Below are positions 7,116 through 15,784 of a stretch of 64,000 bases of DNA, in pieces (position 1 is the first letter of the stretch; each line of letters starts with the position of its first letter). Made by a program: the position numbers and the translations under genes. Location of the stretch: contig NZ_JAUSWY010000001.1 of NCBI RefSeq assembly GCF_030815585.1, positions 1,364,001 to 1,428,000 on the forward strand, written 5' to 3'. Source of the DNA: Arthrobacter pascens (GTDB taxonomy: Bacteria > Actinomycetota > Actinomycetes > Actinomycetales > Micrococcaceae). The notes beneath the pieces are model-generated. The model searched no databases, was not told where the DNA came from, and saw only the letters and a program-made list of their open reading frames with translations.

Positions 7116-8486
7116 CTGGCGCTCGCGGGTGGTGAGCCGCGCGCCGAACCAGCAGGCTGCAGCGAGGCAGGCAACCAGGGCAAAAGTGCTGAACAGCTGG
7201 CTGCGGCTGCTCTCGGCGCTGAAACCGACAGCGAAGATCAGGCCCAGGAGTACCAGGCCGAAGATCGTGAGGCCCGGGAAGCCTTTCATCCGCAGTGGCA
7301 GGGAATCGCCCCTGCTGTCCGCACGCCGCCGGAGAATCAGCTGGGAGACGAGGGCTGTGCCCCACACCACCAGGCAGGTGGAGCCAACAAGTTGAAACAG
7401 GGCTGGCAGGATCCTTTCCGGGAACATCAGTTCCAGGACGGTGGCGACGAATCCGAAGGCCACGGAGACGCCGACGGCCAGCATGGGCACCCTCGCGCCG
7501 CTGAGCCTTGACAGGAAGGCAGGCGCCTCGCCGCGTTCAGCCAGCGAATAGACCATGCGGGAGGCGCCATAAAGGTTCGCGTTCAGGGCGGAGAGAAGTG
7601 CGACGACGGCGACCAGGGTGATTGCCGTAGCGGCGCCGGGGATTTGGGCGGCGTCGAGCACGCCCGCGAACGGCGAAGCCAGGCTTCCGGACGTGGCTGG
7701 CAGTACTGCTGCAATGACAAAGACCGAGCCGATGTAGAAGACCAGGATCCGCCACACCACGGTGCGGATCGCCTTGCCCACGCTGTGCTCCGGATCCTCG
7801 GTTTCTGCAGCCGCCACGGAAACAATCTCGGTGCCGCCGAAGGCAAAGATCACCACAAACAGCGCCGTGGCGACTCCTCCGAGTCCTGCCGGGGCGAAGT
7901 CCGTGGTGATGTTGGCCAGTCCTGGCGACGACACCTCCGGGAGGAGTCCCAGGAGGAGGGCAGCCCCCACCGCGAGGAACAGGACAATGGCGGCAACCTT
8001 CAGGATGGCGAACCAGAATTCGAACTCGCCAAAGTTCCTGACCCCGGCGAGGTTGATGGCAGTAAATACCACCATGAAGATCAGGGCCAGGGCCCAGACA
8101 GGTATGACAGGCCAGACAGAGAACAGCAGCCCTGCGGCACCAAGGGCTTCGGCGGCAATGACCACCACCAGCTGAAGCCACCACAGCCAGCCCACTGTGG
8201 CGCCCGCCGTCTTCCCCAGGGCACGCTCAGCGTAAACGGAGAACCCGCCGCTGGCAGGGTTCGCGGCCGCCATTTCACCGAGAGCCCACATCACCAGGAT
8301 GATGAGGGTGCCGGCAACCAGGTAGGAAATGAGGACAGCCGGCCCCGCGGCCTGGATTCCGGCGCCGGAGCCCAGGAACAGTCCGGCGCCGATGGCGCTT
8401 CCCAGCCCCATCATTGTGAGCTGGCGGGGTTTCATGCTGTGGCCGAGGTGCGTTTCCGGACGCACTTGCGTCGACTTCAGTGTCAT
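7107..8486 (-). CDS. Amino acid permease (APC superfamily)
   Basis: 459 residues with about 12 hydrophobic segments. The opening KPRQLTMMGLGSAIGAGLFLGSG is the first-helix signature of the AAT family (GABA, proline, aromatic amino acid permeases), and FAFGGTEIVSVAAAE is the conserved helix-6 motif. The family imports amino acids with protons. I placed the start at ATG 8486, with AGAAGG about nine bases upstream; the longer frame to 8534 adds no family sequence. The last codons and stop fall in a palindromic repeat (7049-7115). It is divergent from an Lrp-type regulator and upstream of the BKD cluster, so the substrate may be a branched-chain or related amino acid. Confidence 0.85.
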   Translation of the reverse strand: MTLKSTQVRPETHLGHSMKPRQLTMMGLGSAIGAGLFLGSGAGIQAAGPAVLISYLVAGTLIILVMWALGEMAAANPASGGFSVYAERALGKTAGATVGWLWWLQLVVVIAAEALGAAGLLFSVWPVIPVWALALIFMVVFTAINLAGVRNFGEFEFWFAILKVAAIVLFLAVGAALLLGLLPEVSSPGLANITTDFAPAGLGGVATALFVVIFAFGGTEIVSVAAAETEDPEHSVGKAIRTVVWRILVFYIGSVFVIAAVLPATSGSLASPFAGVLDAAQIPGAATAITLVAVVALLSALNANLYGASRMVYSLAERGEAPAFLSRLSGARVPMLAVGVSVAFGFVATVLELMFPERILPALFQLVGSTCLVVWGTALVSQLILRRRADSRGDSLPLRMKGFPGLTIFGLVLLGLIFAVGFSAESSRSQLFSTFALVACLAAACWFGARLTTRERQPN

Positions 8487-8661
8487 GCAGTTGAACCTTC
8501 TTGGGGTGTAGGTGGTCGGTCCTCGTGGGACCACTCGAATTTACCGCCTCTGCTGGCGCTGGCGACGCCGCAGCTGTGCAAACATGGATGCAGTTTGGTT
8601 CATCAAAATGCCTAGGGTGTATCAAATTGCCGCCCAAGTACGTGCACCCAGAGGAGACTGT

Positions 8662-9141
8662 ATGAACGTCGATGCCCTGGACGCCAAAGTTGTCCGATTC
8701 TTCACGGACAACCCGCGGGCGTCCGTGCTTGAGGCCTCCCGGGTCCTTGGCGTGGCCCGTGCCACCATCCAGTCGAGACTCGACAGGATGACGGAGGCGG
8801 GCGTGATCAGTTCGTGGGTTCCCCAGCCGGACCCGGCCAGATTCGGGTTTCCGGTGGTGGCCTTCTGTTCCCTGACCATCAACCAGGACCTGGGCCATGA
8901 CGCTGTGGCCGAGGCACTGGCCGCTATCCCCGAGCTGATCGAAATCCACACTGTCTCCGGGAGCTCTGACCTCATGGCCAGAATCGCTGCACGGTCCAAC
9001 CTGGACCTTCAACGCGTCCTGGACGCGATGATCGCCACCAGGACGGTGCAACGGGCGTCTTCTGTTATTGTCCTCAACACCCACTTCCAGGGCAGGACCC
9101 TGAGGCTGCTGGAGGCGGCGGCCTCCACGCCGGACAGCTAG
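8662..9141 (+). CDS. Lrp/AsnC family transcriptional regulator
   Basis: 159 residues. The N-terminal winged helix-turn-helix (LDAKVVRFFTDNPRASVLE, VARATIQSRLDRM) is followed by a C-terminal RAM domain with the HTVSGSSDLMARIAA strand that binds amino acids. ATG 8662 is preceded by GAGGAG at five bases; a longer frame upstream is not family-like. Divergently transcribed from the amino acid permease across about 175 bp, the usual layout for an Lrp regulator and its target. It could also regulate the BKD cluster beyond the permease. No convincing operator palindrome was found between the two starts. Confidence 0.88.
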   Translation: MNVDALDAKVVRFFTDNPRASVLEASRVLGVARATIQSRLDRMTEAGVISSWVPQPDPARFGFPVVAFCSLTINQDLGHDAVAEALAAIPELIEIHTVSGSSDLMARIAARSNLDLQRVLDAMIATRTVQRASSVIVLNTHFQGRTLRLLEAAASTPDS

Positions 9142-9218
9142 CCGTCCGCGGCCGCACGCCGGGGCAGCCGGGGCAGCGAAGCGAAACATTTTGATTCCGA
9201 ACGGGCTGCCCGTAGAAT

Positions 9219-9245
9219 TAGTTTTGGTCAATATGACCATAACTA
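9219..9245. promoter_or_regulatory. NdnR/NrtR operator of the NAD operon
   Basis: A 27-bp inverted repeat: arms TAGTTTTGGTCA (9219-9230) and TGACCATAACTA (9234-9245) around ATA, with 11 of 12 positions symmetrical. It lies 32 bp before the Nudix-type regulator gene that heads the nad operon, the expected place for an autoregulated NAD-responsive operator. Confidence 0.75.
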
Positions 9246-9277
9246 GGCGAGTGAAGTCGGAGAGTGGGTGAGCAGCC

Positions 9278-9988
9278 TTGTACACCAGTTCAGCGAACGT
9301 TGCCGAGCGCCAGGCGGCACCTCCGTCGCTTGCCATCTCCACTGTCATTTTTGCGCTCCGGCCCAGTGAAGCTTCAGGCAGGCCCACCCTCTGGATGCCG
9401 CTGGTCCGCCGCATCCGTGAGCCGTTCAAGGGCCTCTGGGCAATCCCGGGCGGACCGCTGACGCACTCCGAGTCGTTGCAGGACGCGGCGTCACGGAACC
9501 TCCAGGAGACCACCGGATTGGCCCCGAGCTACCTGGAACAGCTTTACGCCTTTGGCGGCCTGCACCGTTCACCCAGCCAGCGCGTTGTATCGATCGTCTA
9601 CTGGGCCCTGGTGCAGCCCACGGAAGCCGCGCTCGCCGACGAATCGGAAAACGTCAAATGGTTCCGGGCAGACCGCCTCGGCGAGCTGGCTTTTGACCAC
9701 AACGCCATTGTTGATTACGCCCTCTGGCGCCTGCGCAACAAGCTTGCCTACGGCTCCGTGGCCTATCACCTGCTGGGGGAGTACTTCACTCTCGCCCAGG
9801 TCCGCGAAGTCTATGAGGCCGTGCTGGACCGGCAGCTGGATCCGGCCAATTTCCGCCGCCAGATCATGTCCACACCGGAGATCGAAGAGACCGGTGAGTA
9901 CCTCCAGGGCGGCAAACACCGTCCCCCACGCCTCTACCGCTTCACCGGCCGCCCCGGCCTTGACCCAGATAACAGGAGCACATCATGA
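9278..9988 (+). CDS. ndnR: NrtR/NdnR-type Nudix transcriptional repressor of NAD synthesis
   Basis: 236 residues. An N-terminal Nudix fold (about 15-150) is followed by a winged helix (about 165-225, HLLGEYFTLAQVREVYEAVL). The Nudix box is degenerate: in GGPLTHSESLQDAASRNLQET the REUxEE core reads RNLQET. That fits a sensor that binds rather than hydrolyses its nucleotide. The start is TTG 9278; no ATG or GTG in frame lies closer to the palindromic operator. The stop overlaps the nadA start (ATGA). In Corynebacterium glutamicum the homologue NdnR represses nadA-nadC-nadS in response to NAD; the same role is inferred here. Confidence 0.85.
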   Translation: MYTSSANVAERQAAPPSLAISTVIFALRPSEASGRPTLWMPLVRRIREPFKGLWAIPGGPLTHSESLQDAASRNLQETTGLAPSYLEQLYAFGGLHRSPSQRVVSIVYWALVQPTEAALADESENVKWFRADRLGELAFDHNAIVDYALWRLRNKLAYGSVAYHLLGEYFTLAQVREVYEAVLDRQLDPANFRRQIMSTPEIEETGEYLQGGKHRPPRLYRFTGRPGLDPDNRSTS

Positions 9989-11295
9989 GCAGCGTTAACA
10001 CAGCAATCCAGCTGATCACGCGCGAGCAGGCCGAAGAGGCCGTCACGGGCAGCAAGGCCGGCAGCACCTGCAGTCCCGCGCTTGCCAAGGGCCCTTGGGA
10101 CTATGACCTCGCCGAGGCGCTCGCAGGTGTCCCCGCCTATGGTCCGGGTGCGTCCAGCGCGGATGTTGCCCCGGCTGCCACTCCCCGCCAGGGCCAGCTT
10201 CCGGCGGAATACAAGCTCGCCAGCGACGCGGAACTGGACGCCCGGATCCGCGCGGCCAAGGCAGCCCTTGGCGACCGGGCCGTCATCCTGGGCCACTTCT
10301 ATCAGCGCGATGAAGTGATCCAGTACGCCGACTTTGTTGGCGATTCGTTCCAGCTGGCTAACGCGGCGCTGACAAAACCCGACGCCGAGGCCATCATCTT
10401 CTGCGGCGTGCATTTCATGGCCGAAACGGCAGACATTCTGTCCACACCGGAACAGGCGGTCATCCTGCCCAACCTGGCGGCCGGATGCTCCATGGCGGAC
10501 ATGGCGGACACCGACTCCGTGGAAGAGTGCTGGGAGCAGCTCGAAGAGATCTTTGGCACCGAGCCCGACGCCGCCGGCCGCGTCCCGGTCATTCCCGTCA
10601 CTTACATGAATTCCTCCGCAGCACTGAAGGCGTTCTGTGGCGAACACGGCGGCATCGTCTGCACCTCCTCCAACGCCAGGACCGTCCTTGAATGGGCGTT
10701 CCAGCGCGGCCAGCGTGTGCTGTTCTTCCCGGACCAGCACCTGGGCCGCAACACCGCCAAAGCCATGGGTGTGCCGCTGGAACAGATGCCCATGTGGAAC
10801 CCGCGGAAGGTCCTGGGCGGCAATGCCGAACAGGACCTGCTGGATTCCCGGGTGATCCTCTGGCACGGCTTCTGCTCCGTGCACAAGCGCTTCAATGTGG
10901 CTCAGATCGACAAGGCGCGGGCGGACTTCCCAGGAGTCCAGGTCATCGTGCATCCCGAGTGCCCCATGGAGGTGGTGGACGCCGCCGACGCCGCCGGATC
11001 CACAGACTTCATCAAGAAGGCCATTGCTGCCGCCACCGAGCCCACCACGTTCGCGATCGGCACCGAAATCAACATGGTGAACCGGCTGGCCGCCGAATAC
11101 CCGCAGCACACCATCTTCTGCCTTGACCCTGTCATCTGCCCCTGCTCCACGATGTACCGGATCCACCCCGGCTACCTCGCCTGGGTCCTCGAAGAACTGG
11201 CAGCGGGCCGCATCGTCAACCGGATCACCGTTGCGGACGCCGTGCAGGCGAACGCCCGGACGGCGCTCGAGCGCATGCTCGCCGCCAGGCCGTAG
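9985..11295 (+). CDS. nadA: Quinolinate synthase
   Basis: 436 residues, the long actinobacterial form with about 80 extra N-terminal residues before the catalytic core. It condenses iminoaspartate with dihydroxyacetone phosphate to quinolinate using a [4Fe-4S] cluster. The three cluster cysteine regions are visible: FCGVHFMAET, HPECPMEV and DPVICPCSTMY. The FYQRDEVIQYADFVGDS segment marks the first domain. ATG 9985 overlaps the regulator's TGA (ATGA), and the stop overlaps the nadB GTG, so the operon is translationally coupled. Confidence 0.97.
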   Translation: MSSVNTAIQLITREQAEEAVTGSKAGSTCSPALAKGPWDYDLAEALAGVPAYGPGASSADVAPAATPRQGQLPAEYKLASDAELDARIRAAKAALGDRAVILGHFYQRDEVIQYADFVGDSFQLANAALTKPDAEAIIFCGVHFMAETADILSTPEQAVILPNLAAGCSMADMADTDSVEECWEQLEEIFGTEPDAAGRVPVIPVTYMNSSAALKAFCGEHGGIVCTSSNARTVLEWAFQRGQRVLFFPDQHLGRNTAKAMGVPLEQMPMWNPRKVLGGNAEQDLLDSRVILWHGFCSVHKRFNVAQIDKARADFPGVQVIVHPECPMEVVDAADAAGSTDFIKKAIAAATEPTTFAIGTEINMVNRLAAEYPQHTIFCLDPVICPCSTMYRIHPGYLAWVLEELAAGRIVNRITVADAVQANARTALERMLAARP

Positions 11296-13139
11296 TGACC
11301 CGGACCTCAGCGCCCCGGCGGCTTGTCGTCGTCGGAAGCGGCATCGCCGGACTCTACGCCGTTCTCCTGGCTGCCGACGCCGGTGCAGACGTGGTGTTGC
11401 TGACTAAGGGAGCCCTCGCGGAAAGCAATACCTACTACGCCCAGGGCGGCATTTCCGCCGTTCTGGACAGTCCGGCAACCGGAGACACCGTAGCGGCGCA
11501 CATCGCCGACACGCTGAGGGCGGGTGCTGGCCACTGCATCGAAGAGGCAGTCCGGGTGCTCTGCTCGGAAGCGCGCCATGACATCGCAGCGTTACGGCGA
11601 TTCGGCGTGCCGTTCGACCTGGACCACGACGGCGGACCGTCCCTGGGGCTCGAAGCCGCCCACTCTGCCCCGCGTATCCTGCACGCCGGCGGTGACGCCA
11701 CCGGAGCCCGGGTGGCAAACGCGCTGATCCGCGCCGTCCTGGCACGGGAGGCGCACGGAACCATCCAGCTGTTCGGTCATGCCCGGGCCACAGCCCTGGT
11801 CCAGTCGGAGGGCAGGGTGTCCGGCGTCGAGTTCACCCAAGACGGACGGAGCCTGCGCTTGGCGGGCGACGCCGTGCTGCTGGCCACCGGCGGTGCGGGC
11901 CAGCTGTTCGCCCAGACCACCAATCCCGCGGTTGCCACTGCAGACGGGCTGGCCCTCGCCTGGCGCGCCGGGGCGGCCGTTTCCGATCTGGAATTCTTCC
12001 AGTTCCATCCCACATGCCTGGTGCCCATCGGTGAAGCCGCGGCACCAGGGGCGGACCGGGATCCGATGCTCATCTCGGAAGCAGTGCGGGGTGAAGGCGC
12101 TGTACTGCTGGATGCCCGCGGCCACCGCTTTATGCCTGAATACCATCCGGATGCCGAGCTTGCCCCCCGGGACGTCGTCTCGCGCAGCATCGCCCTCCAT
12201 CTGGCCAAGCTCGGCGACCCCAACGGCCACGTGTTTCTCGACGCCCGGGTCATCGAGGCCGCCAAGGGCCCAGGCTTTCTCGACAAGCGCTTCCCTACCA
12301 TCAGCCAGCGCACCCGACAGGCCGGCATCGACTGGACCCGCGGCCTTGTGCCCGTTGCTCCGGCGGCACACTACTGGATGGGCGGCGTTTCCACCGACCT
12401 GTACGCGAGGACGTCCGTGCCCGGACTCCTCGCCGCCGGCGAGGTTGCCTGCACCGGCGTCCAGGGTGCCAACCGGCTCGCAAGCAACTCGCTCCTCGAA
12501 GGACTGGTTTTCGGGCGGCGCGCTGTCGAAGGGTTCCTGGGGGACAGCTCCGCAGGTCCCTCGGCTGGGGCATCGTTCGACGCTGTTCCTCCGCGTGCTC
12601 CCCACGATCTCCCCAACCTCGCAAGCTCGGCCCGGGAACCCGGATCGCGTGGGCCCACGGCCGCTGGCGGCCTCCCCTTGACGCACGCTTCCGGAACACC
12701 CTCGGACGACGGCGGGCAGGGCGGTCTGGGCGGCGCTCCGGAAATGCACCTTGCCGACGCGTACGAGTGGGAACGTGTTGGCCCCGAGCCTGTTCAGCCT
12801 TTTTCACGGGATGCCCTTCGCCGCTTGATGACTGCCAAGGCCGGGGTGCTACGGAACGGCGTGCTGTTGCGGGAGGCGGGAGATGCGCTGGAGGCTTGGG
12901 CCGCCGTCGTCCGTCCCGAAAGCGTTCCTGATGCCGGGGATCCGCGGGCGCATGAGGACGCCAACCTCCTGCTGGCAGCGCGGTTGCTGGTCCGCGCGGC
13001 CCAGGGGCGCCGGGATTCCCTGGGCGCCCACTACCGCAGTGACAGCCGGCTGTCCGATGCCGGCATCGAAGACACCGGCATCGAAGAACTTGAAGAGTCC
13101 TACCGAATGCGCCCGAAAGTGAGCCTTGCCCGTGATTGA
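11295..13139 (+). CDS. nadB: L-aspartate oxidase
   Basis: 614 residues, longer than the usual ~540. It oxidises L-aspartate to iminoaspartate for NadA. FAD-binding VVVGSGIAGLYAVLLA is at the N-terminus. YYAQGGISAVLD, the active-site region EFFQFHPTCL, and the histidine/arginine segment HYWMGGVSTDLYART are all present. Start is GTG 11295, sharing one base with the nadA stop. Residues about 415-482 form a low-complexity Gly/Ser/Pro/Ala insert between the FAD domain and the C-terminal helical domain, which explains the extra length. The frame stays open through it. Confidence 0.95.
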   Translation: MTRTSAPRRLVVVGSGIAGLYAVLLAADAGADVVLLTKGALAESNTYYAQGGISAVLDSPATGDTVAAHIADTLRAGAGHCIEEAVRVLCSEARHDIAALRRFGVPFDLDHDGGPSLGLEAAHSAPRILHAGGDATGARVANALIRAVLAREAHGTIQLFGHARATALVQSEGRVSGVEFTQDGRSLRLAGDAVLLATGGAGQLFAQTTNPAVATADGLALAWRAGAAVSDLEFFQFHPTCLVPIGEAAAPGADRDPMLISEAVRGEGAVLLDARGHRFMPEYHPDAELAPRDVVSRSIALHLAKLGDPNGHVFLDARVIEAAKGPGFLDKRFPTISQRTRQAGIDWTRGLVPVAPAAHYWMGGVSTDLYARTSVPGLLAAGEVACTGVQGANRLASNSLLEGLVFGRRAVEGFLGDSSAGPSAGASFDAVPPRAPHDLPNLASSAREPGSRGPTAAGGLPLTHASGTPSDDGGQGGLGGAPEMHLADAYEWERVGPEPVQPFSRDALRRLMTAKAGVLRNGVLLREAGDALEAWAAVVRPESVPDAGDPRAHEDANLLLAARLLVRAAQGRRDSLGAHYRSDSRLSDAGIEDTGIEELEESYRMRPKVSLARD

Positions 13140-14034
13140 ACCCTCCATGACTGAACCCGCCAAGTTTGACCTGGCCCTTCCGTCAGCGCCTGTGCGGGAG
13201 ATCCTGGAACGGGCATTCGCGGAGGATGCCCCGGCGGGGGACATCACCTCCCAGCTGCTCATACCGGCTGAAGCCCGCGCCACGGCAGTTTTGAATGCCC
13301 GCGTTCCCGGCGTCTTCAGCGGCGCAACGGTGTTCCGGGATGCCATGCTGCTGGTCGATCCGGACACCGAGGTGGAACTGCTGCTCTCCGACGGTGAAAC
13401 GTTCGACGCCGGCACTCCCCTCGCACGGGTCAGCGGCCGGGCGCGCTCGGTGCTGCTTGCGGAACGCGTAGCCCTCAACCTGGTGCAGCGGATGTCCGCG
13501 ATCGCCACCAAGACGGCGGAATACGTGAAGCTGGCCGAAGGCACCGACGCCAGGATTACGGACACACGGAAGACCACTCCCGGGCTGCGCATCCTGGAAC
13601 GGTTCGCTGTCCGCTGCGGGGGCGGGGCCAACCACCGCTACAGCCTCTCCGATGCCGTGCTGGCCAAGGACAACCATCTCGCCGTGATGACCGGCGGCGA
13701 TCCCGGCAGGCTCACCGGCCTTCTCGCAGCGGCAAAAGCACGGCTTGGCCACACCACCCACTTCGAAGTTGAAGTGGACAGGATGGACCAGATCGAACCG
13801 GTGCTGGCCGCCGGGGTGGACACCATCATGCTGGACAACTTCACGGTGGACGAGCTAAAAGCCGGCGTGGCAGTGGTAGACGGACGCGCCCGGGTGGAGG
13901 CCAGTGGCAATGTAAACCTCCAGACGGTGGCGGGGATCGCCGCCACCGGCGTGGACGTCATCTCCGTTGGCGCGCTCACCCACAGCGTGGTGGCGCTGGA
14001 CCTTGGCCTCGACGTCGAGCTGACCATGGATTGA
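13132..14034 (+). CDS. nadC: Nicotinate-nucleotide pyrophosphorylase (quinolinate phosphoribosyltransferase)
   Basis: About 300 residues. It converts quinolinate and PRPP to nicotinate mononucleotide. Conserved elements are EDAPAGDITSQLL, LNLVQRMSAIATKT, TRKTTPGLR, RCGGGANHRYSL, the lysine in AKDNH and the EVEVD strand. The start is uncertain: GTG 13132 overlaps the nadB stop and is chosen for operon coupling. TTG 13126 and ATG 13147 are in frame, and none has a strong ribosome-binding site. It lies eight bases upstream of the cysteine desulfurase. Confidence 0.95.
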   Translation: MIEPSMTEPAKFDLALPSAPVREILERAFAEDAPAGDITSQLLIPAEARATAVLNARVPGVFSGATVFRDAMLLVDPDTEVELLLSDGETFDAGTPLARVSGRARSVLLAERVALNLVQRMSAIATKTAEYVKLAEGTDARITDTRKTTPGLRILERFAVRCGGGANHRYSLSDAVLAKDNHLAVMTGGDPGRLTGLLAAAKARLGHTTHFEVEVDRMDQIEPVLAAGVDTIMLDNFTVDELKAGVAVVDGRARVEASGNVNLQTVAGIAATGVDVISVGALTHSVVALDLGLDVELTMD

Positions 14035-14041
14035 GCAGGCA

Positions 14042-15199
14042 ATGATTTTTCTTGACGCGGCCGCCACCACGCCCGTACGACGTGAAGTGCTGGATGCCAT
14101 GTGGCCCTATCTGACCGGCGAGTTCGGCAACCCGTCCAGCCATCATTCGCTGGGGGAGTCTGCCGCCGCGGCGCTCGCCGGGGCACGCGCCGCAGTAAGC
14201 GGAGTGCTGGGCTGCAGGTCCGGGGAGGTGACGTTCACGTCGGGCGGCACCGAGGCGGACAACCTGGCCATGAAGGGGATTGCGCTGGCGCGGCAGGCAA
14301 CGGAGGCGCGGCTGAACCGGGTGGTGATCAGCGCCATCGAACATCCTGCAGTGGAGGAATCCGCCCGGTATCTGGAACGGTTCCACGGATTCGCCGTGGA
14401 CGTCATTCCGGTCGACGGGGCCGGGCGCGTGACGCTGGAGGCGCTCGCTGCAGTATTGAGGCCGGAGACTGCCCTGGTCAGCGTGATGTACGCCAACAAC
14501 GAGGTGGGAACTGTCCAGCCGATCGCCCAGCTGGCGGCCCTGGCGCGCTCGCGGGACATCCCGTTCCATACCGACGCCGTCCAGGCCGCCGGCTGGTTGC
14601 CCTTGGACGTGAAGGCGCTGGGCGTGGACGCGCTGAGCATTTCCGGCCACAAGCTCGGTGCGCCCAAGGGCTGCGGTGCGCTGTATGTCCGCGGCCGGAC
14701 CCGGATTGAGCCGCTGGTTCATGGCGGTGGCCAGGAACGCGGACGCCGCTCTGGCACCGAAAACGTGGCGGGCGCCGTGGGCCTGGCCACAGCCCTGACG
14801 CTGGCGCACGCCCAGCAGCTGCAAACGGCGGAACGCGTGGCGGCGCTGCGGGACCGCTTCATCGGAGCCGTCCTTGGCACCGTTCCCCGGGCAGTCCTGA
14901 CCGGCCACCCCACCGAACGGCTGCCCTCCGTGGCGTCTTTTTGCTTCCCCGGTACCAGCGGCGAATCGGTGCTCCTGGAGCTGGAGCGGCAGGGCGTGGT
15001 GTGTTCGAGCGGTTCGGCGTGCGCCGCGGGTTCGGACGCGCCGTCGCCGGTCCTTACTGCCCTGGGCATAGAGACTGAAGTAGCCCAGACCGCAGTACGG
15101 TTCAGTTTCGACTCCTCCATCAGCGCCGTGGATCTGGAGACAGCCGCCCAGGCGGTACAGGCCGCCGTCGCCAGCGTCCGGACCTTGGGCCGAACGTGA
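14042..15199 (+). CDS. nadS: Cysteine desulfurase (NifS/IscS-like) of the NAD operon
   Basis: 385 residues, PLP-dependent class V aminotransferase fold. FLDAAATTPV begins the protein, the PLP lysine is in SISGHKLGAPKG, and the catalytic cysteine is in CSSGSACAAG near residue 325. Cysteine desulfurases release sulfur from cysteine for Fe-S clusters. Co-transcription with nadA is well known, because NadA needs a [4Fe-4S] cluster; in Corynebacterium this gene is called nadS. It is the last gene of the operon. A general Fe-S role cannot be excluded. Confidence 0.92.
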   Translation: MIFLDAAATTPVRREVLDAMWPYLTGEFGNPSSHHSLGESAAAALAGARAAVSGVLGCRSGEVTFTSGGTEADNLAMKGIALARQATEARLNRVVISAIEHPAVEESARYLERFHGFAVDVIPVDGAGRVTLEALAAVLRPETALVSVMYANNEVGTVQPIAQLAALARSRDIPFHTDAVQAAGWLPLDVKALGVDALSISGHKLGAPKGCGALYVRGRTRIEPLVHGGGQERGRRSGTENVAGAVGLATALTLAHAQQLQTAERVAALRDRFIGAVLGTVPRAVLTGHPTERLPSVASFCFPGTSGESVLLELERQGVVCSSGSACAAGSDAPSPVLTALGIETEVAQTAVRFSFDSSISAVDLETAAQAVQAAVASVRTLGRT

Positions 15200-15215
15200 C
15201 GCCTGTCCGGGCTTG

Positions 15216-15767
15216 CTAGCGGTGGCGGGCGCGGCGGAAGATCCAGTGGCGCAGCATAGTGAAGCGGACGGCGGTGGCCAGGAAGCCTGACAGTGTGGTG
15301 GTCCAGAGTTCATCGGCCACGGTGGCTTCCGGGCGCAGCCAGTGCAGCACACCCAGGCTGCCGCCGGTGATGACCAGGGCCACGGCAATGACGAACAAGC
15401 CGTTGAGGTGGTCCCGGGCAATCCTTCGCTGGTCTGTGATTTTGAACGTCAGCCTCCGGTTGAGGGCGGTGTTCATCAGCGACGTGAGGACCAGCGCCAC
15501 AGCGTTGGCCAGTTGCGGCCCCAGCCAGGGACGCAACAAGGCATACAGCGCCAGCGATGTGGCCGTGCAGACGACGCCCACTCCCGTAAAGCGGATGAGC
15601 TGGCGGACCACCGGAAACCGAAGTACTCCACGGTAATGCCTGGTGGCCGGCGCTCCCCGCCGTGGTTGTTCGGTGCCGGACTGCTCGGTGCTGGACTGCT
15701 CAGGGCTGGACTGCTCAGTGCTGGGCTGCTGCGTCAGCTGGGCGGCGGGCGCGGCAGGGGAATCCAT
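15216..15767 (-). CDS. GtrA-like membrane protein
   Basis: 183 residues. A repetitive Thr/Glu/Gln/Ser N-terminal tail (TEQSS-type units, residues about 15-35) precedes four hydrophobic segments of the GtrA domain. Hallmarks are RFTGVGVVCTATSLALYALL, the NAVALVLTSLMNTALNRRLTF segment and the C-terminal RHWIF. GtrA proteins are thought to help flip or position polyprenyl-linked sugars in cell-envelope glycan synthesis. Convergent with the nad operon. The repetitive tail comes from short direct repeats in the DNA and may vary in length between strains. Confidence 0.8.
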   Translation of the reverse strand: MDSPAAPAAQLTQQPSTEQSSPEQSSTEQSGTEQPRRGAPATRHYRGVLRFPVVRQLIRFTGVGVVCTATSLALYALLRPWLGPQLANAVALVLTSLMNTALNRRLTFKITDQRRIARDHLNGLFVIAVALVITGGSLGVLHWLRPEATVADELWTTTLSGFLATAVRFTMLRHWIFRRARHR

Positions 15768-15784
15768 GGGTTAAGCCTGACACA

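Noticed and set aside
8487..8661. An Lrp operator between the permease and its divergent regulator
   Set aside because: No palindrome with convincing symmetry or spacing was found by eye.
11592..12749. A 385-codon minus-strand frame opposite nadB
   Set aside because: It overlaps a gene with certain function and operon position, and its composition (Gly/Arg/Val with no motif) is that of a shadow frame.
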